NCBI RefSeq assembly: GCF_012571135.1
Contig: NZ_CP046216.1
Coordinates: forward strand, 250,312-314,311
DNA: 64,000 nucleotides
Source: Enterobacteriaceae endosymbiont of Donacia tomentosa
GTDB taxonomy: Bacteria > Pseudomonadota > Gammaproteobacteria > Enterobacterales > Enterobacteriaceae
Reading direction: 5' to 3'
The notes beneath the pieces are model-generated. The model was not told where the DNA came from. It worked only from the letters and a program-made list of their open reading frames with translations, and did no database searches. Positions 39,374-49,738 of this stretch are shown one piece after another; position 1 is the stretch's first letter; every line of letters starts with the position of its first letter. The position numbers and the translations under genes are program-made.

Positions 39374-39913
39374 TTATGTTTTAAATGGAAAATAAAATTC
39401 CTTCAATAAAGCATATCCTTCTTTATTTGATATTGCATTTGTAGATATTGTAATATCTAAACCACGGATACGATCTATTTTATCAAAATTAATTTCAGGA
39501 AAAATTATTTGTTCCTTTATACCTATACTATAATTACCTTGTTTATCAAAAGATTTCTTAGATAAACCCCTAAAATCTCTAATCCTAGGAATAACAATCC
39601 ATAATAAACGTTCAAAAAAATTCCACATTCTTTTTTTTCTTAAAGTTACCTTACATCCAATAGGATGACCTTGTCTTATTTTAAAACTAGCTATTGATTT
39701 TCGGGATTTTGTAATTATAGGTTTTTGTCCACTAATTAAAGTTAAATCATTTATAGCATTGTCTAAAAATTTTTTGTTAGTAATAACTTTTCCTACACCC
39801 ATGTTTAAAGTAATTTTTTTAATACAAGGTACCTGCATAATAGAATAATATTTCAAATCTAACATTAATTTTTTTACTATTTTATTTTTATAATAATTAT
39901 AGAGTTTTGACAT
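39374..39913 (-). CDS. rplE: 50S ribosomal protein L5
   Basis: L5 (uL5) contacts 5S rRNA and the P-site tRNA. The 179 residues equal the E. coli length; [11 protein letters not shown], the [19 protein letters not shown] stretch and [17 protein letters not shown] are conserved. It lies 16 bp after rplX. Confidence 0.98.
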   Translation of the reverse strand: MSKLYNYYKNKIVKKLMLDLKYYSIMQVPCIKKITLNMGVGKVITNKKFLDNAINDLTLISGQKPIITKSRKSIASFKIRQGHPIGCKVTLRKKRMWNFFERLLWIVIPRIRDFRGLSKKSFDKQGNYSIGIKEQIIFPEINFDKIDRIRGLDITISTNAISNKEGYALLKEFYFPFKT

Positions 39914-39929
39914 ATAATATTATCCTAAT

Positions 39930-40244
39930 TTATAAAATATCTTCATTATTTGATTTTAAAAAACGTTTTTTTTTACCCTTATAAAATCGAATACCAATTC
40001 GATCTGATTTATTTGTCTTTGTATTAAAAATAGCAACATTAGAAATATGAATAGCAGCTTCTTTTTTTATAATTCCTCCTGCTTGAGAAATATTAGGATT
40101 AGGCTTACTATGTTTTTTTATAAAATTAATTCCTTCAATTATTACAAATTGTTTTTTTATAAAATACTTAATTTTACCTTTTTTCCCTTTATCTTTACCC
40201 GTTAAAAGAATAACTTCATCATTACAACGTAATTTACATGACAT
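39930..40244 (-). CDS. rplX: 50S ribosomal protein L24
   Basis: L24 (uL24) starts 50S assembly. The 104-residue protein (E. coli 104) has the KOW motif in [16 protein letters not shown] and the [15 protein letters not shown] block. It lies 20 bp after rplN. Confidence 0.97.
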   Translation of the reverse strand: MSCKLRCNDEVILLTGKDKGKKGKIKYFIKKQFVIIEGINFIKKHSKPNPNISQAGGIIKKEAAIHISNVAIFNTKTNKSDRIGIRFYKGKKKRFLKSNNEDIL

Positions 40245-40264
40245 ATATTTATATCTCTTTTTAT

Positions 40265-40636
40265 TTAAATGACTTCTGAAGCTAATGAAATGATTTTCAT
40301 GAATTTTTCATTTCTTAACTCTCTTGTGATAGGACCAAAAATTCTTGTCCCAATTAGTTGTTCATTACTATCATTTAATAAAACACAAGCATTGTGATCA
40401 AATCTAATTTTTGATCCATCAATACGTTTTATACCACTCTTAGTTCTTACAACAACCGCTTTTAATACATCTCCTTTTTTTACTTTTCCTCTAGGAATAG
40501 CGTCTTTTACAGTAATTTTTATTATATCTCCTATATTAGCATATCGTCTACGTGACCCGCCTAATACCTTAATACACATAACACTTCGTGCTCCTGAATT
40601 ATCAGCTACATTTAATGTTGTATGTTCTTGTATCAT
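40265..40636 (-). CDS. rplN: 50S ribosomal protein L14
   Basis: L14 (uL14) forms an inter-subunit bridge. The 123-residue protein is the E. coli length and highly conserved ([30 protein letters not shown]). It opens the spc group; the 110-bp gap before it is the place of the spc promoter in E. coli, though I cannot assign promoter hexamers here. Confidence 0.98.
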   Translation of the reverse strand: MIQEHTTLNVADNSGARSVMCIKVLGGSRRRYANIGDIIKITVKDAIPRGKVKKGDVLKAVVVRTKSGIKRIDGSKIRFDHNACVLLNDSNEQLIGTRIFGPITRELRNEKFMKIISLASEVI

Positions 40637-40746
40637 ATATATAATCTCTATATTTTAATTTAATAATTTTTCATAAAAATTAATTTATTTAATACACAAT
40701 TTTTTATATTTTAACTATTAAATATTTTTTATAATGGGATTTTTTA

Positions 40747-41001
40747 TTAAATGATTGATTTTTTTATAATATTAACTAATATCCAAGATTTAGTTTTTGA
40801 TAATGGACGACATTCTTTAATTTCCACTAAATCTCCTATATTACATATATTTTTTTCATCATGAACATGTAATTTTGTCGTACGATTAATAAATTTACCA
40901 TAAATCGGGTGTTTAATAAGTCTTTTAATACTGACAATAATTGATTTATTCATTTTATCACTTATAACTTTACCTTTAAAAATTTTTATTTTTTTTTTCA
41001 T
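40747..41001 (-). CDS. rpsQ: 30S ribosomal protein S17
   Basis: S17 (uS17) is an OB-fold early 30S protein. The 84 residues match E. coli (84), with [16 protein letters not shown] and the [14 protein letters not shown] end. Its ATG shares one base with the rpmC stop (TAATG), so the two are likely coupled in translation. It is the last gene of the S10 group. Confidence 0.97.
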   Translation of the reverse strand: MKKKIKIFKGKVISDKMNKSIIVSIKRLIKHPIYGKFINRTTKLHVHDEKNICNIGDLVEIKECRPLSKTKSWILVNIIKKSII

Positions 41002-41204
41002 TATTTTATAATCTCTTGTTTATTTCTTTGTGATAAAATTGTTTTTATTTTAGCAATATTTCTTCTTGAAAATTTTAATAAATGAGTTTGTTTTAAATTT
41101 CCTGATTTTAATTGTATTTTTAAATTAAATTGCTCTCTTGCTAAATTTAATAATTCTTTTTCTAACTCCATATTATTTTTAACTAAAATTTTATTGATTT
41201 TCAT
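41001..41204 (-). CDS. rpmC: 50S ribosomal protein L29
   Basis: L29 (uL29) is a two-helix protein at the tunnel exit. The product has 67 residues (E. coli 63) and shows the family pattern [19 protein letters not shown] with ARR-like [12 protein letters not shown]. The N-terminus is a few residues longer than in E. coli. It lies 13 bp after rplP. Confidence 0.95.
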   Translation of the reverse strand: MKINKILVKNNMELEKELLNLAREQFNLKIQLKSGNLKQTHLLKFSRRNIAKIKTILSQRNKQEIIK

Positions 41205-41217
41205 ATATTTAATTTGA

Positions 41218-41619
41218 TTATTTATTTAAAAAAATAGTTTTTATAGGTAATTTCGCTGCACCTAACTTAAATGCTGTACGTGCTTCTTCCTCTGATACCC
41301 CATCAATTTCATATAATATTCTTCCAGGTTGTACTAAAGCCACCCAATATTCTACATTACCTTTGCCTTTTCCCATTCTTACCTCTAAAGGTTTTACTGT
41401 TATTGGTTTATCTGGAAAAATTCTAATCCATATTTTTCCTTGTCTTTTAATAGCACGACTAATAGCTCTTCTAGCTGACTCTATTTGTTTAGACGAAATT
41501 CTTCCTCTAGTCACTGCTTTTAATCCATAATTTCCAAAACTAATATTCATACCTATAACAATACCTCTATTTCTTCCTTTTTGCATTTTTCTATATTTAG
41601 TACGTTTTGGTTGCAACAT
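41218..41619 (-). CDS. rplP: 50S ribosomal protein L16
   Basis: L16 (uL16) helps shape the A site of the peptidyl transferase centre. The 133 residues (E. coli 136) begin [19 protein letters not shown] and include [20 protein letters not shown]. It lies 16 bp after rpsC. The C-terminus is three residues short of E. coli. Confidence 0.98.
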   Translation of the reverse strand: MLQPKRTKYRKMQKGRNRGIVIGMNISFGNYGLKAVTRGRISSKQIESARRAISRAIKRQGKIWIRIFPDKPITVKPLEVRMGKGKGNVEYWVALVQPGRILYEIDGVSEEEARTAFKLGAAKLPIKTIFLNK

Positions 41620-41635
41620 TATATAAAACCTCTTT

Positions 41636-42343
41636 TTATTTACGTCCTTTATTTCGTTGTATTTTATAATGATTTTGTACTGATTTTATAAATTTAGTAT
41701 TTTTCTGTAAAATATTTTTTAATATTTCTCCTTTAAAAATCCAGACTTTTACTCCTATAATACCATATGTTGTTTTAGCTTCAGATAAACTAAAATCTAT
41801 ATCGGCTCTTAAAGTATGTAATGGCACTCTACCTTCTCTATACCATTCTGTACGAGCAATTTCAGTGCCTCCTAATCTACCACTAACTTCAACTTTTACT
41901 CCTTTTGCACCCAATCTCATTGCATTTTGAACTGCTCGTTTCATAACTCTTCTAAACATTACTCTTTTTTCTAATTGTGTTGCTATTAGATCAGCAACTA
42001 ATTTAGCTTCTAATTCTGGTTTTCTAATTTCAGTTATATTAACTTGAGCAGGAACTCCTGTAATTTTTGATATAATTTTTCTAAGTTTTTCTACATCTTC
42101 TCCTTTTTTACCTATAACGATGCCAGGACGAGCAGTATGAATATTAACCCTAATACTTTTTGATGGTCTTTCAATTATTATTTTAGAAACTGATGCTTTA
42201 GCTAATTCTTTATTTAAAAATTTTCTTACTTTAAAATCACTATGTAAGTAATTTGCATAATTTTTCGTATCTGCAAACCAGGTAGAATTCCATATTTTTA
42301 TAATTCCTAATCTTAATCCATTTGGATGTGTTTTTTGTCCCAT
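41636..42343 (-). CDS. rpsC: 30S ribosomal protein S3
   Basis: S3 (uS3) lines the mRNA entry channel and has helicase activity. The 235-residue protein (E. coli 233) has the KH domain with [18 protein letters not shown] and the C-terminal domain with [20 protein letters not shown]. It lies 27 bp after rplV. Confidence 0.98.
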   Translation of the reverse strand: MGQKTHPNGLRLGIIKIWNSTWFADTKNYANYLHSDFKVRKFLNKELAKASVSKIIIERPSKSIRVNIHTARPGIVIGKKGEDVEKLRKIISKITGVPAQVNITEIRKPELEAKLVADLIATQLEKRVMFRRVMKRAVQNAMRLGAKGVKVEVSGRLGGTEIARTEWYREGRVPLHTLRADIDFSLSEAKTTYGIIGVKVWIFKGEILKNILQKNTKFIKSVQNHYKIQRNKGRK

Positions 42344-42370
42344 AATATAATATTACTCCAGTTATGATTA

Positions 42371-42703
42371 TTAATTATCGGATAATATAATAGTAATATG
42401 GCTTGTATATTTTAAAATACGATCTGAACGTCCTTTAGCACGAGGCATAATACGTTTCATATTTGATCCTAAATCTATAAAAATTTTATATACAAATAAA
42501 CTATCAATATCTAATCCATAATTATGTTCAGCATTAGCTATAGCTGAATTTAAAACTTTTTTAATTAAAAAAGAAGCTTTTTTCTTAGAAAAATTTAAGA
42601 TATCCAATGCTGCAGATATTTTCTTTCTTCTAATAAGATTTGCTATTAATCTTAATTTTTGTGCAGAAGAACGAGCATATCTATGTTTTGCTATAATTTC
42701 CAT
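42371..42703 (-). CDS. rplV: 50S ribosomal protein L22
   Basis: L22 (uL22) sends a loop into the exit tunnel. The 110 residues equal the E. coli length, with [20 protein letters not shown] at the start and the tunnel hairpin around [15 protein letters not shown]. It lies 50 bp after rpsS. Confidence 0.98.
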   Translation of the reverse strand: MEIIAKHRYARSSAQKLRLIANLIRRKKISAALDILNFSKKKASFLIKKVLNSAIANAEHNYGLDIDSLFVYKIFIDLGSNMKRIMPRAKGRSDRILKYTSHITIILSDN

Positions 42704-42753
42704 TTTTTACCTTATACATTAATAAAATAATAGAATTATTATAAATATTAAAT

Positions 42754-43041
42754 TTATTTTTTTAAAACTTTTTTAATTTTTTTATCTGAAGTATGTCCCC
42801 TATATGTGCGTGTAGGAGAAAATTCACCTAATTTATGACCAACCATTTCATCAGAAATAAAAACAGGAATATGTTGTTTACCATTATGTATAGCTATTGT
42901 TAATCCAATCATATTTGGGAAAATAGTAGAGCGTCTAGACCAAGTACGTAATGGTTTTTTATCTTTCTTTTTTATAGCTTCTTCTACTTTTTTTAATAAA
43001 TGTTTATCAATAAAAGGACCTTTTTTTAAAGAACGAGGCAT
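42754..43041 (-). CDS. rpsS: 30S ribosomal protein S19
   Basis: S19 (uS19) is in the 30S head next to S13. The protein has 95 residues (E. coli 92) and starts [42 protein letters not shown] is conserved in part. It lies 20 bp after rplB. Confidence 0.98.
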   Translation of the reverse strand: MPRSLKKGPFIDKHLLKKVEEAIKKKDKKPLRTWSRRSTIFPNMIGLTIAIHNGKQHIPVFISDEMVGHKLGEFSPTRTYRGHTSDKKIKKVLKK

Positions 43042-43061
43042 ATGTAATTTACCTTTATTTA

Positions 43062-43886
43062 TTAATTATTATTATGACTTTTTATTATATATTTATTTGT
43101 TCTTTTATTTTTTCTTGTTTTTTTACCTTTAGTTTGTTTTCCCCAGGGTGTTACTGGATGTTTCCCAAAATTTTTTCCTTCTCCTCCCCCATGAGGGTGA
43201 TCAATAGGATTCATTGCAGTTCCTCTAACTGTAGGTCGAATACCTTTCCAACGATTTACACCTGCTTTACCTAAAGATTTTAACATATGTTCATTATTAC
43301 CAATTTCACCTAGTGTAGCTTTACAATTTGATCTTATTTTACGTATTTCTCCTGACTTTAATCTTAAAGTAACATAAGATCCTTCTCTTGCTATTAATTG
43401 CACATATGTTCCCGCTGCTCTAGCTATTTGTCCTCCTTTTCCTGGTTTTATTTCTACATTATGTAATATATTCCCAATAGGGATGTTACTCATTGGTAAT
43501 GTATTACCAATTTTAATATCAACATTAGTACCGGATTGAATAATATTTCCTATTAATAAATTTTTCGGAGATAATATATAACGTTTTTCTCCATCTTTAT
43601 ACTTAATTAAAGCAATATTTGCTGAACGATTAGGATCGTATTCAATACGTTCTACTATAGCAGGGATGTTATCTTTGTTTCTTTTAAAGTCAATGATACG
43701 ATATAATTTTTTGTGTCCTCCTCCAATATGACGAGTTGTAATACGTCCATTATTATTTCTTCCACCAGTTTTTTTTTTTTTTTCTATTTTAGAAGATAAT
43801 GGTCTTCCTTTATATAAAAAAGGATTAACTACTCTAATCATATGTCGTCTTCCAGGTGACGTAGGTTTATATTTTTTGATTGTCAT
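43062..43886 (-). CDS. rplB: 50S ribosomal protein L2
   Basis: L2 (uL2) is needed for subunit joining and the peptidyl transferase centre. The 274 residues (E. coli 273) keep the critical C-terminal histidine region [19 protein letters not shown]. The coding strand has 15 A in a row (43769-43783) that encode the lysines after KIE; this is the longest homopolymer I saw inside a gene of the window and a likely slippage site. Confidence 0.98.
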   Translation of the reverse strand: MTIKKYKPTSPGRRHMIRVVNPFLYKGRPLSSKIEKKKKTGGRNNNGRITTRHIGGGHKKLYRIIDFKRNKDNIPAIVERIEYDPNRSANIALIKYKDGEKRYILSPKNLLIGNIIQSGTNVDIKIGNTLPMSNIPIGNILHNVEIKPGKGGQIARAAGTYVQLIAREGSYVTLRLKSGEIRKIRSNCKATLGEIGNNEHMLKSLGKAGVNRWKGIRPTVRGTAMNPIDHPHGGGEGKNFGKHPVTPWGKQTKGKKTRKNKRTNKYIIKSHNNN

Positions 43887-43899
43887 AATTAATTGTCCT

Positions 43900-44205
43900 T
43901 TATAATTTTTTATTTATATTAAAATCAATATTTTGTTTTTTTTCTAATATAATATATGCTTTTTTCCAACTATTACGATGATAAGTATATTTTCTATTTT
44001 TTTTAACTTTGCCTTTCATAATTAAAGTATTAATACTCTTTATTTTAACATTAAAAATTTTTTCCATTGCTATTTTAATATCTATTTTTGTTGCTTTCTT
44101 TAAAACTTTAATAATTAAAGTATTTGTTTTTTCTGCAATAAAAGAAGATTTTTCAGAAATATGAGGACCTTGTAAAATTTTAAAATAACATTCTCTTAAA
44201 ATCAT
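43900..44205 (-). CDS. rplW: 50S ribosomal protein L23
   Basis: L23 (uL23) docks signal recognition particle and trigger factor at the tunnel exit. The 101-residue protein (E. coli 100) shows [17 protein letters not shown] and the [15 protein letters not shown] loop. Its start overlaps the rplD stop by 4 bp (ATGA). Confidence 0.96.
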   Translation of the reverse strand: MILRECYFKILQGPHISEKSSFIAEKTNTLIIKVLKKATKIDIKIAMEKIFNVKIKSINTLIMKGKVKKNRKYTYHRNSWKKAYIILEKKQNIDFNINKKL

Positions 44206-44807
44206 GTTAATATCTCTTCTATATGTTTCATGGCATTCACAGTTATAATAACTTTATTTGCATTTATTAAATCGATTGGGTTTATATTAATTGAATTCTT
44301 AATTACTATATTAGGTAGATTACGGGAAGCTAAAAATAAATTTTTATCTATAAAAGTTGTAATTATCATGATTTTTTTTGGTAAATAATTTTTTAATTTT
44401 TTAATTAATACTTTAGTTTTAGGTTGATCAATAATAAAATTTTCTACAAAAATTAATCTTTTTGTTCTAATTAATTCTGAAAATATACTTTTTAATGCAT
44501 TACGATACATTTTTTTATTTATTTTATTATTATATATTTTATTTTTAGCAGCAAAAGTTACCCCTCCAGAACGCCAAATTGGACTTTGAGTAGATCCAGC
44601 TCTTGCTTTTCCTGTACCTTTTTGTTTCCATGGTTTTTTCCCTGATCCTTTTACTTGAGCTTTCGTTTTTTGTGCCTTAGTTCCTTGTCTACCTATTGTT
44701 CTATATGAGCCTATTACTTGATGTATTAATATTTTATTATAAATTCTATTAAAAATAGCATCAGAAACCATAATTATGGTTTTTGTATCTGCTGTTACAA
44801 TTTCCAT
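44202..44807 (-). CDS. rplD: 50S ribosomal protein L4
   Basis: L4 (uL4) reaches into the exit tunnel and in E. coli also controls its own operon. The 201 residues equal the E. coli length; the tunnel loop KKPWKQKGTGKARAGSTQSP in part and WRSGGVTFA are conserved. It lies 29 bp after rplC. I could not recognise the L4 attenuator hairpin in the rpsJ leader. Confidence 0.98.
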   Translation of the reverse strand: MEIVTADTKTIIMVSDAIFNRIYNKILIHQVIGSYRTIGRQGTKAQKTKAQVKGSGKKPWKQKGTGKARAGSTQSPIWRSGGVTFAAKNKIYNNKINKKMYRNALKSIFSELIRTKRLIFVENFIIDQPKTKVLIKKLKNYLPKKIMIITTFIDKNLFLASRNLPNIVIKNSININPIDLINANKVIITVNAMKHIEEILT

Positions 44808-44836
44808 TATATTACCTAATAATATATTTAAATTTT

Positions 44837-45484
44837 TTAAATTGTATTTTTAACTGATGGTTTTACAATTACATTACTTCCTGTATATCCGGGAATAGCT
44901 CCTTTTATTAATAATAAATTTTTTTCAATATCTAATTTAACAATATTTAAATTTTGTATAGTAATTCTTTGACAACCTAAGTGTCCAGCCATTTTTTTAC
45001 CTTTAAAAACTTTTCCTGGAGTTTGATTTTGTCCAATAGATCCAGGAGTTCTATGTGAAAGAGAATTTCCATGACTAGCATCTTGAGTTTTAAAATTCCA
45101 TCTTTTAACAGTACCAGAAAAACCCTTTCCTTTTGATATACCTGTAACATCTACTTTTATTATTTTTTTAAAAATATTAAGAGTTATTTTTTGTCCTACA
45201 AAAAAATTTTTTTTATCTTTATCTTTAATAGAAAGACGATGTTCCCATAAAACATATCCTGCTTCTGTTTTGGCTTTTGCAAAATGTCCCATTTCAGATT
45301 TATTCATTCGATTAGTTTTTTTGGTTCCCGTAGTCATCTGAATAGCATTATATCCATCATTTAAAATAGTTTTAATTTGGGTAATACGAATATTTTCAAA
45401 ATGAACAACTGTTATAGGAATAGATATCCCATCTTCAGTAAAAATTCGAGTCATACCCATTTTTTTACCGATTAATTCAATCAT
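44837..45484 (-). CDS. rplC: 50S ribosomal protein L3
   Basis: L3 (uL3) is a primary 23S binder. The 215-residue protein (E. coli 209) begins [19 protein letters not shown] and has the conserved loop [20 protein letters not shown] with the glutamine methylated by PrmB in E. coli. It lies 42 bp after rpsJ. Confidence 0.98.
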   Translation of the reverse strand: MIELIGKKMGMTRIFTEDGISIPITVVHFENIRITQIKTILNDGYNAIQMTTGTKKTNRMNKSEMGHFAKAKTEAGYVLWEHRLSIKDKDKKNFFVGQKITLNIFKKIIKVDVTGISKGKGFSGTVKRWNFKTQDASHGNSLSHRTPGSIGQNQTPGKVFKGKKMAGHLGCQRITIQNLNIVKLDIEKNLLLIKGAIPGYTGSNVIVKPSVKNTI

Positions 45485-45526
45485 TACTATGTATATCCTT
45501 AATATTATTATACAATCAAATTTTTT

Positions 45527-45859
<333 letters not shown>

Positions 45860-45945
45860 TTATAAAATTAAAATAATCCTCTATAAATTAAAAAAATATC
45901 AAGAGGAACCTATATTTTTTATCAAAAAAAAATGATAATTTTACT

Positions 45946-45975
45946 ATTATGACTTATAAAGTATAAATAAAGCAA
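45946..45975 (-). promoter_or_regulatory. Possible sigma-70 promoter of the S10 operon
   Basis: On the minus strand TTGCTT (45970-45975) and CATAAT (45946-45951) are separated by 18 bases, about 110 bp before rpsJ. This is a reasonable match to TTGACA-17-TATAAT. In sequence this A+T-rich, chance matches are common, so support is modest. Confidence 0.35.
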
Positions 45976-46117
45976 TATATTTTCATTTATAAAATTAAAA
46001 AAGTAAATATAAAATTTTATTTCATTTATTACATATAAAATTTTTAAAAAATAAAATATTTATAAAAATAATTAAAATATTTGATAATTTTATACTAACT
46101 ATATAATATATTTTAAT

Positions 46118-46552
46118 ATGAAAAAAAAACATAATAACATAACACTGTTAGCTTTTGATTATGGAACGAAAAATATAGGAGTTGCTGTAGGACAAAGTTT
46201 AATAAAAATAGCTCATATGTTACGAGTTATTAAAAATAAAAAATCAGGGGAAATTGATTGGATTTTATTTGATAATTTAATAAATAAATGGAATCCAGAA
46301 AAAATAATAATTGGATTACCATTACAAATGGATGGAAGTTCGCAAAACATTACTATTTTAGCTAAAAAATTTGCTTTTTGTATAGAAAAAAAATTTAATC
46401 TAGATGTAGAACTACATGATGAACGTTTAAGTACAATTGAAGCTAAATGTATTTTATTTGCCCATGGGGGATGGAAAAATCTTAAAAAAAATAATATTAA
46501 TTCTTTATCAGCATCTATTATTTTACAAAGTTGGTTTGAAAATAATCAGTAA
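46118..46552 (+). CDS. ruvX: Pre-16S rRNA nuclease / RuvX (YqgF)
   Basis: YqgF is an RNase-H-fold protein that finishes the 5' end of 16S rRNA. The 144 residues (E. coli 138) contain LAFDYGTKNIGVAVGQ with the first catalytic Asp, IIGLPLQMDGS, and LHDERLSTIEA with the further acidic residues. The gene is divergent from rpsJ. In E. coli yqgE precedes it; that gene is missing. It is followed by yggT and hemW from the same E. coli region. Confidence 0.95.
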   Translation: MKKKHNNITLLAFDYGTKNIGVAVGQSLIKIAHMLRVIKNKKSGEIDWILFDNLINKWNPEKIIIGLPLQMDGSSQNITILAKKFAFCIEKKFNLDVELHDERLSTIEAKCILFAHGGWKNLKKNNINSLSASIILQSWFENNQ

Positions 46553-46669
46553 TTAAATTTTACCTAATTAAAAAATAATAATTTTTGTATCATAGAAAAC
46601 AGTGTTTTATAAAATTATTATAAAAAAATTTTTTTATAATATAAAATCTCTGTAAGATTTGAGGAAATC

Positions 46670-47230
46670 ATGCTAGTATTAACTTTTTTATTTAAAAATT
46701 TGGTTGAAATTTTAATTTTAATTTTTTTATTTAGAGTTTGGATGTATTGGGCAATTAATGATATTTATAATGTTTTCGCACAATTTATTATTTCAATATC
46801 AAAGCCAATAATTAAATATATTCAAAGTTTTTTCCCCAATATTAAAAATAACGAATTAATATCTTTATTTATATTATTATTTTTAGCATTTTTAAAATAT
46901 CCTATATTAGTTTTATTGCAAATGGAAAGTTTATTTAATCATAATTTTATTTTTTATATATTTGTCACTTTTCTTACTTTATTTAAATCATTTGGATATT
47001 TAGTTTTTTGGTTAATGACAATTCATTTAATTTCTAATTGGATTTATGTTAAAAATAATGATCTTAATTATATATTACAAAAATTAACAAATAGTATTTT
47101 AGAGCCAATACAAAATAGATTTCCAATGACTTATGATACAAATATTATACCTTATATAATTAATTCTACTTTATATTTTTTAAATTTTGTAGGAATACAT
47201 TTTTTTCCTCAATTTTGGTTTTTAATATAG
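46670..47230 (+). CDS. yggT: YggT family membrane protein
   Basis: The 186-residue protein (E. coli YggT 188) has two YGGT repeats, each with a pair of hydrophobic helices, including WMYWAINDIYN and the second-repeat EPIQNRFPM followed by a hydrophobic end. GAGG stands 6 bases before the ATG. Family members have been tied to osmotic tolerance and, in other phyla, to division or cytochrome assembly, but the molecular role is not known. It lies 9 bp before hemW; yggU and rdgB, which separate them in E. coli, are missing. Confidence 0.9.
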   Translation: MLVLTFLFKNLVEILILIFLFRVWMYWAINDIYNVFAQFIISISKPIIKYIQSFFPNIKNNELISLFILLFLAFLKYPILVLLQMESLFNHNFIFYIFVTFLTLFKSFGYLVFWLMTIHLISNWIYVKNNDLNYILQKLTNSILEPIQNRFPMTYDTNIIPYIINSTLYFLNFVGIHFFPQFWFLI

Positions 47231-47239
47231 ATTTATCAT

Positions 47240-48391
47240 ATGATTAATTTGAATAATAATTGTTACAGTTTATATATTCATATTCCTTGGTGTTTGAAAA
47301 AATGTCCTTATTGTGATTTTTACTCTCTTCGTTTTTTAAAAAATAAAAAAATTATACAAAATCAATATATAAATAGTTTATTATTAGATTTAAAAAGTGA
47401 TTTATTATATACTGGTCATGATATTTGTATTGAAAATATTTTTTTAGGAGGTGGAACACCAAGTTTAATAAATCCGAAATTAATAAGTTACCTTTTATCT
47501 GAAATAAAAAATATAGTGCATGTTAAAAAAGAATCCGAAATTACTATTGAAATAAATCCTTCTTCTATTTCTGAAAAAAATATTCTTACTTATATAAAAA
47601 GTGGTATAAATCGTTTTTCCTTAGGTATTCAAAGTTTTAATAATTCTAGTTTAAAAAGTTTAGGTAGATTGCATACTGCTGAAGATGCAATAAATGCTAT
47701 TAGAATGTTTAATAAAAAAAAAAAATTAAAAATTAATTTAGATATAATATATGGTATACCTGGACAGACTTTAAAAAATGCATGTGATGATATTTATCAA
47801 GCTATTTCTTTTAAACCTAATCATATTTCATGGTATCAATTAACTATTGAAAAAAATACTATTTTTGGGCAATATCCTCCTAAAGATTTATTAAATGACG
47901 ATTTTTTATGGAAGATTTTTATACAAGGGGAAAAAATCTTTAAAAAAGCAAAATATATGCAATATGAAATTTCATCTTTTATAAGAAATCAAAATGATAA
48001 ATGTAAACATAATCTAAATTATTGGTATTTTGGTAATTATTTAGGAATTGGGTGTTCTGCTCATGGAAAATTAATTGATTTAAATGGAAATATAATTAGA
48101 ACCGTCAAAAATTATAATATAAAACAATACATAAAAGGTTCTTTCTTATTATCAAAAAAAAAAATATTAAATAATGAAAAAATATTTGAATTTTTTTTAA
48201 ATCGTTTGCGTGTATATAATAAAATTTATAAAAAAGAATTTATGAATAAAACAGGAATCAATGTTGCACATATTGATTCTTTTATAAAAAAAGCTTTAAA
48301 ATTAGGATATTTACAACAAAATAATGATTTTTGGATTCTTACTACAAAGGGGCATTTATTTTTAAATGATTTATTAGAAATTTTTATTTAA
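47240..48391 (+). CDS. hemW: Radical SAM protein HemW (YggW)
   Basis: HemW resembles coproporphyrinogen III oxidase HemN but acts as a heme chaperone. The 383-residue protein (E. coli 378) has the radical SAM cysteines Cys18, Cys22 and Cys25 in PWCLKKCPYCDF, the FLGGGTPSL motif and a C-terminal HemN_C-like part. The extra N-terminal segment of true HemN is absent. A run of 12 A at 47714-47725 lies in frame. Its stop codon abuts the trmB stop on the other strand with no base between. Confidence 0.94.
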   Translation: MINLNNNCYSLYIHIPWCLKKCPYCDFYSLRFLKNKKIIQNQYINSLLLDLKSDLLYTGHDICIENIFLGGGTPSLINPKLISYLLSEIKNIVHVKKESEITIEINPSSISEKNILTYIKSGINRFSLGIQSFNNSSLKSLGRLHTAEDAINAIRMFNKKKKLKINLDIIYGIPGQTLKNACDDIYQAISFKPNHISWYQLTIEKNTIFGQYPPKDLLNDDFLWKIFIQGEKIFKKAKYMQYEISSFIRNQNDKCKHNLNYWYFGNYLGIGCSAHGKLIDLNGNIIRTVKNYNIKQYIKGSFLLSKKKILNNEKIFEFFLNRLRVYNKIYKKEFMNKTGINVAHIDSFIKKALKLGYLQQNNDFWILTTKGHLFLNDLLEIFI

Positions 48392-49102
48392 TTAAAATGA
48401 TATTTTTTTATATTCTAAATAATAAATTATTTTATTTTTTCTTTGTGCTTTATATAAAAAACTATTTTTAAAAATTATTTTATTAAAATTTTTATATATT
48501 TTTCTATATTCTTGAGAAAATAATATGTAATATTTATTATTATTTCGATTAATTTTATTAATAGAAGACATAATATTATTATTATAATCTTGGCAATCTG
48601 TTACTACATACAATAATCCATTTTTTTTCAATGAAAAAAAAATAATTTTTAAAAATTCTAAATTTAATAATCTTCTTTTTTTATGTTTTAATTTAGGCCA
48701 AGGGTCAGGAAAATATAATTGAATTAATTTTATTGAATTAGCAGGGATCATATATTTAAATATATAAAAAACATCATAATAAATTAATTTTAGATTATTT
48801 AAATTATTTATCAAAATTTTTTTCAAACAATTAATAATTCCAGGTATATATACTTCTATTCCGATAAAATTATATTGAGGATTATTTATAGTATTTTGAA
48901 TAATATTATTATCTATACCAAAACCAATATCTAAAATAATAGATTTTTGATTATGAAAAATATTATTGAAATTTATATTTTTTTTTTTATAATTAATACT
49001 AAAAAAACTGAAGTATTTTTTGAAAATATTTTTTTGTAATTTTGTTAATTTTCTATAACGGCAACAAAAACTTTGAATATGTTTCATAATTTTTACATTC
49101 AT
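48392..49102 (-). CDS. trmB: tRNA (guanine-N7)-methyltransferase TrmB
   Basis: TrmB makes m7G46 in many tRNAs. The 236-residue protein (E. coli 239) has the SAM motif LDIGFG followed by IDNN, where E. coli has MG and further residues, the GIEVY motif, and the catalytic region QLYFPDPWPKLKHKKRR. The sequence is more diverged than its neighbours. It is divergent from yggX; mutY, which lies between trmB and yggX in E. coli, is gone, a loss in line with missing oxidised-guanine repair and A+T drift. Confidence 0.92.
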   Translation of the reverse strand: MNVKIMKHIQSFCCRYRKLTKLQKNIFKKYFSFFSINYKKKNINFNNIFHNQKSIILDIGFGIDNNIIQNTINNPQYNFIGIEVYIPGIINCLKKILINNLNNLKLIYYDVFYIFKYMIPANSIKLIQLYFPDPWPKLKHKKRRLLNLEFLKIIFFSLKKNGLLYVVTDCQDYNNNIMSSINKINRNNNKYYILFSQEYRKIYKNFNKIIFKNSFLYKAQRKNKIIYYLEYKKISF

Positions 49103-49171
49103 TATAATAAATAGTAATTATCCAAATTAATATATTTTTTAATAAAACTAAATAGTATGGGAAAAAATTTA

Positions 49172-49414
49172 ATGCCAAAAACAATTTTTTGTGTTTATTA
49201 CCAATCTCAAAAAGAAGGACTAAATAATAAAGTATATCCAGGAAACATAGGAGAAATAATATTCTTTCATATATCCAAAAAAGCGTGGAGAAAATGGTTA
49301 ATTAATCAAACTAAATTAATTAATGAAAAAAAATTAAATATGACTATAAAAAAACATATTCTCTTTTTAGAAAGAGAAATGATTAATTTTCTTTTTAAAC
49401 ATCAAAAAAAATAA
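49172..49414 (+). CDS. yggX: Fe(2+)-trafficking protein YggX
   Basis: YggX is a small protein linked to iron-sulfur cluster protection from oxidation. The ATG at 49172 gives MPKTIFCVYYQSQKEGLNNK in part and 80 residues, aligned with the E. coli start; an in-frame ATG five codons upstream (49157) is possible. The conserved Cys7, the YPGNIGE segment and TKLINEKKLNM are present, while the C-terminal ten residues of the E. coli protein (91) are lost. Two tRNA genes on the other strand follow. Confidence 0.92.
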   Translation: MPKTIFCVYYQSQKEGLNNKVYPGNIGEIIFFHISKKAWRKWLINQTKLINEKKLNMTIKKHILFLEREMINFLFKHQKK

Positions 49415-49434
49415 CTGCGTAAAAAATATTCTTA

Positions 49435-49507
49435 TGGAGCTAAGCGGGTTCGAACCGCTGACCCTCTGCGTGCAAAGCAGATGCTCTACCATCTGAGCTA
49501 TAGCCCC
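49435..49507 (-). tRNA. tRNA-Ala (anticodon UGC)
   Basis: The minus-strand cloverleaf has acceptor GGGGCTA with TAGCTCC, anticodon loop TTTGCAC (TGC), and T arm GGTTCGAACC. The discriminator is A and no CCA is encoded. With the Ile gene just upstream it forms the Ile-Ala pair usual in the 16S-23S spacer, but no rRNA is adjacent. Confidence 0.96.
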
Positions 49508-49514
49508 TTATTTT

Positions 49515-49588
49515 TAGGCTTGAGTGGACTTGAACCACCGACCTCACCCTTATCAGGGGTGTGCTCTAACCAACTGAGCTACAAGCCT
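49515..49588 (-). tRNA. tRNA-Ile (anticodon GAU)
   Basis: The minus-strand cloverleaf has acceptor AGGCTTG with CAAGCCT, anticodon loop CTGATAA (GAT), and T arm GGTTCAAGTCC. No CCA is encoded. It lies 7 bp before tRNA-Ala in transcription order. It reads AUC and AUU; the AUA codon needs the TilS-modified tRNA from elsewhere. Confidence 0.96.
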
Positions 49589-49738
49589 ATCTATTGGATT
49601 TAAAAGTAATTATAAAATAATTTATTCATACTTAATAATAAAAGTCAACTTAAATATATTATTTTTTATAGAAATTTTTTTTATATTTTTATAATATAAA
49701 TAATCATTACTTATTATATACTATAAGGTTATAATAAA

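Noticed and set aside
48392..49102. TrmB as a broken gene because the SAM loop glycine is replaced
   Set aside because: The rest of the SAM site and the catalytic PDPWPK region are intact and the length is normal, so divergence is more likely than loss of function.
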